A stretch of DNA of 64,000 nucleotides from Pseudomonadota bacterium. Its GTDB lineage: Bacteria; Myxococcota_A; Polyangia; Haliangiales; Haliangiaceae. Shown piece by piece: positions 61,753 to 64,000 of the stretch (positions within the stretch are counted from its first letter, which is position 1; every line of letters starts with the position of its first letter). Under the pieces are notes generated by a model, which was given only the letters and a program-made list of their open reading frames with translations, made no database searches and had not been told where the DNA came from. The stretch is from positions 48,961-112,960 of the forward strand of contig JAKSDA010000293.1 of NCBI GenBank assembly GCA_022360315.1, in the 5' to 3' direction. Position numbers and translations under genes: made by a program.

Positions 61753-61986
61753 TCACTGTTTGGTCTTGCGGATCTTCTCCTTCAGAGTCGAGAAGCCGAT
61801 ATCCAGGCGTAGAGCTGCGCGTTGCCGATCGCCGCCAGAACGGCGGATCATGTACTCGGCGTACGAGCGTTCAAACTGGCGGCGCGCGCGCCGCATCGAC
61901 CACGGGCGCTGTGTGGTCTGGAGCTTCTTCATGAGATCGTCGATCTCGGCCTTGAACGTGGCATCAAAATACTTGGGACGCGGCAT
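61753..61986 (-). CDS. Mini Fis-type helix-turn-helix DNA-binding protein
   Basis: 77 residues, AAGGAGGA 6 bases before the ATG. The C-terminal 45 residues are a Fis-family HTH (Y-M-I-R-R-S-G-G-D-R-Q-R-A-A-L-R-L-D-I-G), as found at the end of NtrC-type activators, but no AAA or receiver domain is attached. The ribosome site lies inside a palindrome (TCCTTACTAAGGA, 61995-62007), which could allow self-control. Possibly a nucleoid or accessory regulator. Confidence 0.72.
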   Translation of the reverse strand: MPRPKYFDATFKAEIDDLMKKLQTTQRPWSMRRARRQFERSYAEYMIRRSGGDRQRAALRLDIGFSTLKEKIRKTKQ

Positions 61987-62014
61987 GCGATTCCTCCTTA
62001 CTAAGGATCACCTC

Positions 62015-62067
62015 AACTGTGAGCTGTGCGCAAATTAATGTTCACCCTAATTGTGAGCCAAGCGCAA
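62015..62067. promoter_or_regulatory. Paired 19-base direct repeats in the mini-Fis / Smr divergent region
   Basis: AACTGTGAGCTGTGCGCAA at 62015-62033 and AATTGTGAGCCAAGCGCAA at 62049-62067 agree at 15 of 19 bases, with starts 34 bases apart (about three helical turns). They sit between two divergent genes, as binding sites for a regulator often do. Confidence 0.4.
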
Positions 62068-62157
62068 CGGTTGATCCATATAGAGTCGCATATGTTGGCA
62101 TACTGGGCCACAAAATCGGCTTACTGGGCTAATTTTTTGGCGCTGATACGCACTATA

Positions 62158-62466
62158 ATGACCATCGTGGACGAACGAGAACGCAAAGGCCAGACCGACG
62201 ACGTCGTTGCAGTAGAGATCGGGGACGTACTCGATCTCCACACTTTCAGGCCGCGCGACGTGCCCGAACTGGTCCGCGACTACATCGACGAGTGCCTGGA
62301 GCGCGGCTTCGACCAGGTTCGGATCATTCACGGCAAGGGGATCGGCAACCTGCGAAGGACGGTCCACGCCGTCCTTCAGCGTCACGAGGGCGTCGAGGAG
62401 TACAGCTTGGCCGGCGATTCGGCCGGGGGCTGGGGCGCCACACTGGTACGGCTGAGAGTCCCATGA
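62158..62466 (+). CDS. Smr-domain protein
   Basis: 102 residues from the ATG at 62158; the frame is open from 62026 but that part has no family likeness. A single Smr (small MutS-related) domain: V-L-D-L-H-T-F, then G-F-D-Q-V-R-I-I-H-G-K-G-I-G-N-L-R, the LDxH and HGxG motifs of Smr nucleases. Such stand-alone domains can nick DNA or cleave RNA. The stop overlaps the start of the next gene (ATGA, 62463-62466). Confidence 0.85.
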   Translation: MTIVDERERKGQTDDVVAVEIGDVLDLHTFRPRDVPELVRDYIDECLERGFDQVRIIHGKGIGNLRRTVHAVLQRHEGVEEYSLAGDSAGGWGATLVRLRVP

Positions 62467-63134
62467 AGAAGTATGCCGCTGCTACTATGCGAAATCGTGA
62501 GCCCATCGCGGAAATCCTACGCCGCGAGTTGCCAGCTTCCGGCACAGTGCTGGAGATCGCCAGTGGAACCGGCCAGCATATCGTTCATTTCGCCCGAGAG
62601 TTTCCCCATTTGACATGGCAACCGAGCGACGTCGAGCCATCGGCCCTGGCCAGCATCCGGGCCTGGCGCGACGAGGCTGGTCTCGCCAACCTCTTGCCAC
62701 CGCTCGCTGTCGACGTCACTGCCGAAAACTGGCCGATCATCCACAGGTCCGGAGCGGCCGATCGTTCGATCGGCCCGGTCGAAGCAGTGTTAAATATCAA
62801 TATGATTCATATTTCTCCATGGCCAGCATGCTCGGATCTGTTCAGAGGGGCCAGAGATCTGCTGCCACCGGCAGGATTGCTCTACATATACGGTCCGTAT
62901 TTTGTGCGGGGGCGAATCGCAGCGCCGAGCAACCTGGCATTCGATGCGTCGCTGCGTGCTCGTAACCCCGATTGGGGCATCCGATACCTCGACGATGTCG
63001 AAGCCCGGGGAGCCGCGTTTGGTTTTTCACTGTGCACGGTCTCCGAAATGCCGAAGAACAACCTATCGCTGATCTTCCGGCGAGATGCCACGGCCGAGGC
63101 CGCCCGGTCCAGGAACCCGACAAAACTCTCGTGA
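62463..63134 (+). CDS. DUF938 family SAM-dependent methyltransferase-like protein
   Basis: 223 residues, start coupled to the Smr stop. The opening A-A-A-T-M-R-N-R-E-P-I and V-L-E-I-A-S-G-T-G-Q-H-I-V-H-F-A are the DUF938 (METTL26-like) signature, with the SAM-binding glycine motif. N-I-N-M-I-H-I-S-P-W in the middle and Y-G-P-Y-F (motif) after it also fit. The natural substrate of the family is unknown. Confidence 0.85.
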   Translation: MKKYAAATMRNREPIAEILRRELPASGTVLEIASGTGQHIVHFAREFPHLTWQPSDVEPSALASIRAWRDEAGLANLLPPLAVDVTAENWPIIHRSGAADRSIGPVEAVLNINMIHISPWPACSDLFRGARDLLPPAGLLYIYGPYFVRGRIAAPSNLAFDASLRARNPDWGIRYLDDVEARGAAFGFSLCTVSEMPKNNLSLIFRRDATAEAARSRNPTKLS

Positions 63135-63357
63135 TTGCGCATAAATAAAATAATTTCAATTATCTATTCCGATCCATCAGCATCGCAATGCAGCGGTTGC
63201 TGGCTGGCGCAGCGCGCTCACTCACCCCAACCGAGCTCGCCCCACGCCGAGTTATGGCAACTGTCGCCGTTGATTCGCAACATCAGTGGTAGGATGAACT
63301 TTTTTTGACTCAAGAGGCCTGATATCACGATGGTCCAGGAATGCAACGTGTCCCTCG

Positions 63358-63760
63358 ATGTTGGTAGTAGCGGTGGCCGGTCCGATTTTTTTTGGCTGTG
63401 ACAACGCTGGCGACGTCACGCTCTCGGCGTTTTGCAATCCTCGGGGTGGCCTGGCGGCTTGCTGCCATGGCCCTCGGCTGCGCACTTGATCGAGGCCGAC
63501 ACGGCCACTGGTGTACGAGTGGACATTGCCGAGGCAGCCATGCCGATCCGTGTGGACGGAGTGGCGATCGATGTTATGCCGTGCGATCGCCTCGACGGTT
63601 TTTCGCCCAGTGGTGCCATGTTGGCCATCTTTCCGACCGGCATTCGGAGCAGCCGGGCGACCGGATTTTCGATCGATCACCCACTCGTGGATCGGTTGGC
63701 ACCGGGCTACCGGCAATTTTGCAGCCGTCGAGGAGCAGGCATAAGACGGGACGAGCTCGT
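63358..63760 (+). pseudogene. Probable frameshifted lipoprotein remnant
   Basis: A frame starting at the ATG of 63358 reads a lipoprotein-like signal (V-A-V-A-G-P-I-F-F-G-C-D-N-A-G) and about 30 residues, then meets a TGA at 63487. In the +2 frame a protein-like stretch follows (I-E-A-D-T-A-T-G-V-R-V-D-I-A-E-A-A then P-C-D-R-L-D-G-F). This fits one gene broken by a shift near 63440-63480. Alternatively, both parts may be chance. The rest of 63135-64000 shows no gene. Confidence 0.35.
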
Positions 63761-63863
63761 ATTGAGCTGGTATTTTGTAACTGCGTCCGACCAATCGCTC
63801 ACTGCGAATCTGCGCAGTATATGGCACCGAGCCATGCCAGTGGTCCCGGCCGGTCCTGCTCCT

Positions 63864-63895
63864 AGCAGAGTTCGGGAAAAATCCCGAACTCTGCT
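63864..63895. repeat. Perfect 14-bp inverted repeat with AAAA loop
   Basis: Arms 63864-63877 and 63882-63895 are exactly complementary (AGCAGAGTTCGGGA on the left). The left-arm core TTCGGGAAAA recurs at the window edge (63991-64000), so a second copy may start there. No T run follows, so a classical terminator is unlikely on the plus strand. Confidence 0.7.
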
Positions 63896-64000
63896 ACCAT
63901 TGTTGGGCAAAGCCCTCCGGCGGACTCCCGCCGGGCGCCCCAGGTGCCCGAAATCGGCCGATCGCCGCTCTCGGCCGGGGCGCGCGCAGATTCGGGAAAA

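Noticed and set aside
63358..63744. Reading the TGA at 63487 as a fourth selenocysteine codon
   Set aside because: The continuation is Trp/Arg/Pro-rich noise, no redox motif surrounds the site, and a better protein-like stretch lies in another frame, so a frameshift fits better.

Overview
The window looks like chromosomal DNA of a myxobacterium-type bacterium (Myxococcota, formerly Deltaproteobacteria). The evidence is GC-rich DNA, two soluble or STAND-linked Ser/Thr kinases, a lipoprotein built of Cys-rich repeats, several haem-motif lipoproteins, an eCIS-core (DUF4157) protein, a SUV3-like RNA helicase and a bacterial XPB-like helicase. This placement is inferred from gene content, not from a marker gene. 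No rRNA, tRNA, CRISPR array or intact insertion sequence was recognised. || Layout. 1-2.3 kb: HAD phosphatase fragment, sodium:solute symporter and a small membrane protein on the minus strand. 2.7-6.9 kb: D-amino-acid cluster (alanine racemase, class IV aminotransferase, DgcN, DgcA). 7-11.7 kb: metallo-hydrolase, flippase, HNH nuclease and an unknown protein. 11.8-17.1 kb: kinase and two divergent helicases (SUV3-like and XPB-like). 17.1-21.1 kb: minus-strand set of a pentahaem-motif lipoprotein, a second lipoprotein, an FGGY kinase and ChaC. 22-29.2 kb: tight minus-strand operon of nSTAND kinase, TPR/PEGA protein, Cys-rich repeat lipoprotein and OmpA-like protein. 30-34.5 kb: large lipoprotein, radical SAM protein plus YggX, and a barrel fragment. 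34.6-38.2 kb: eCIS-core/phospholipase-C-like protein with a coupled partner. 38.2-42.7 kb: ferrochelatase, PilZ, cupin, ArsC-like and F420-type oxidoreductase genes. 42.9-47.6 kb: plus-strand operon for cell-envelope c-type haem proteins (lipoproteins, haem-tagged beta-barrel, cytochrome P460) ending in a sarcosine-oxidase-like enzyme. 47.7-54.1 kb: TPR-response regulator, membrane protein, MiaB, TPR protein and a peroxiredoxin-like protein. 54.5-60.2 kb: dimethylglycine-dehydrogenase-like and GcvT/DmdA-like enzymes convergent with a BCCT transporter. 60.9-64 kb: degenerate CobS homologue, mini Fis protein, Smr domain, DUF938 and a decayed right end. || Main discovery. Three genes make full sense only if an in-frame UGA is read as selenocysteine: a radical SAM protein with a C-U-S-E-P tail (Sec at 31910-31912, minus strand), an ArsC-like protein with a U-T-S-C motif (Sec at 41495-41497, minus) and a peroxiredoxin-like protein with a U-L-P-C motif (Sec at 53662-53664, plus). 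A stop-based gene caller truncates all three. Each UGA is followed by a hairpin whose apical loop reads AGUU, with the loop G at +21, +24 and +27 after the UGA. This is a plausible shared bacterial SECIS. The selenocysteine synthesis and insertion genes (selA, selB, selC, selD) are not in the window and must lie elsewhere if this is right.
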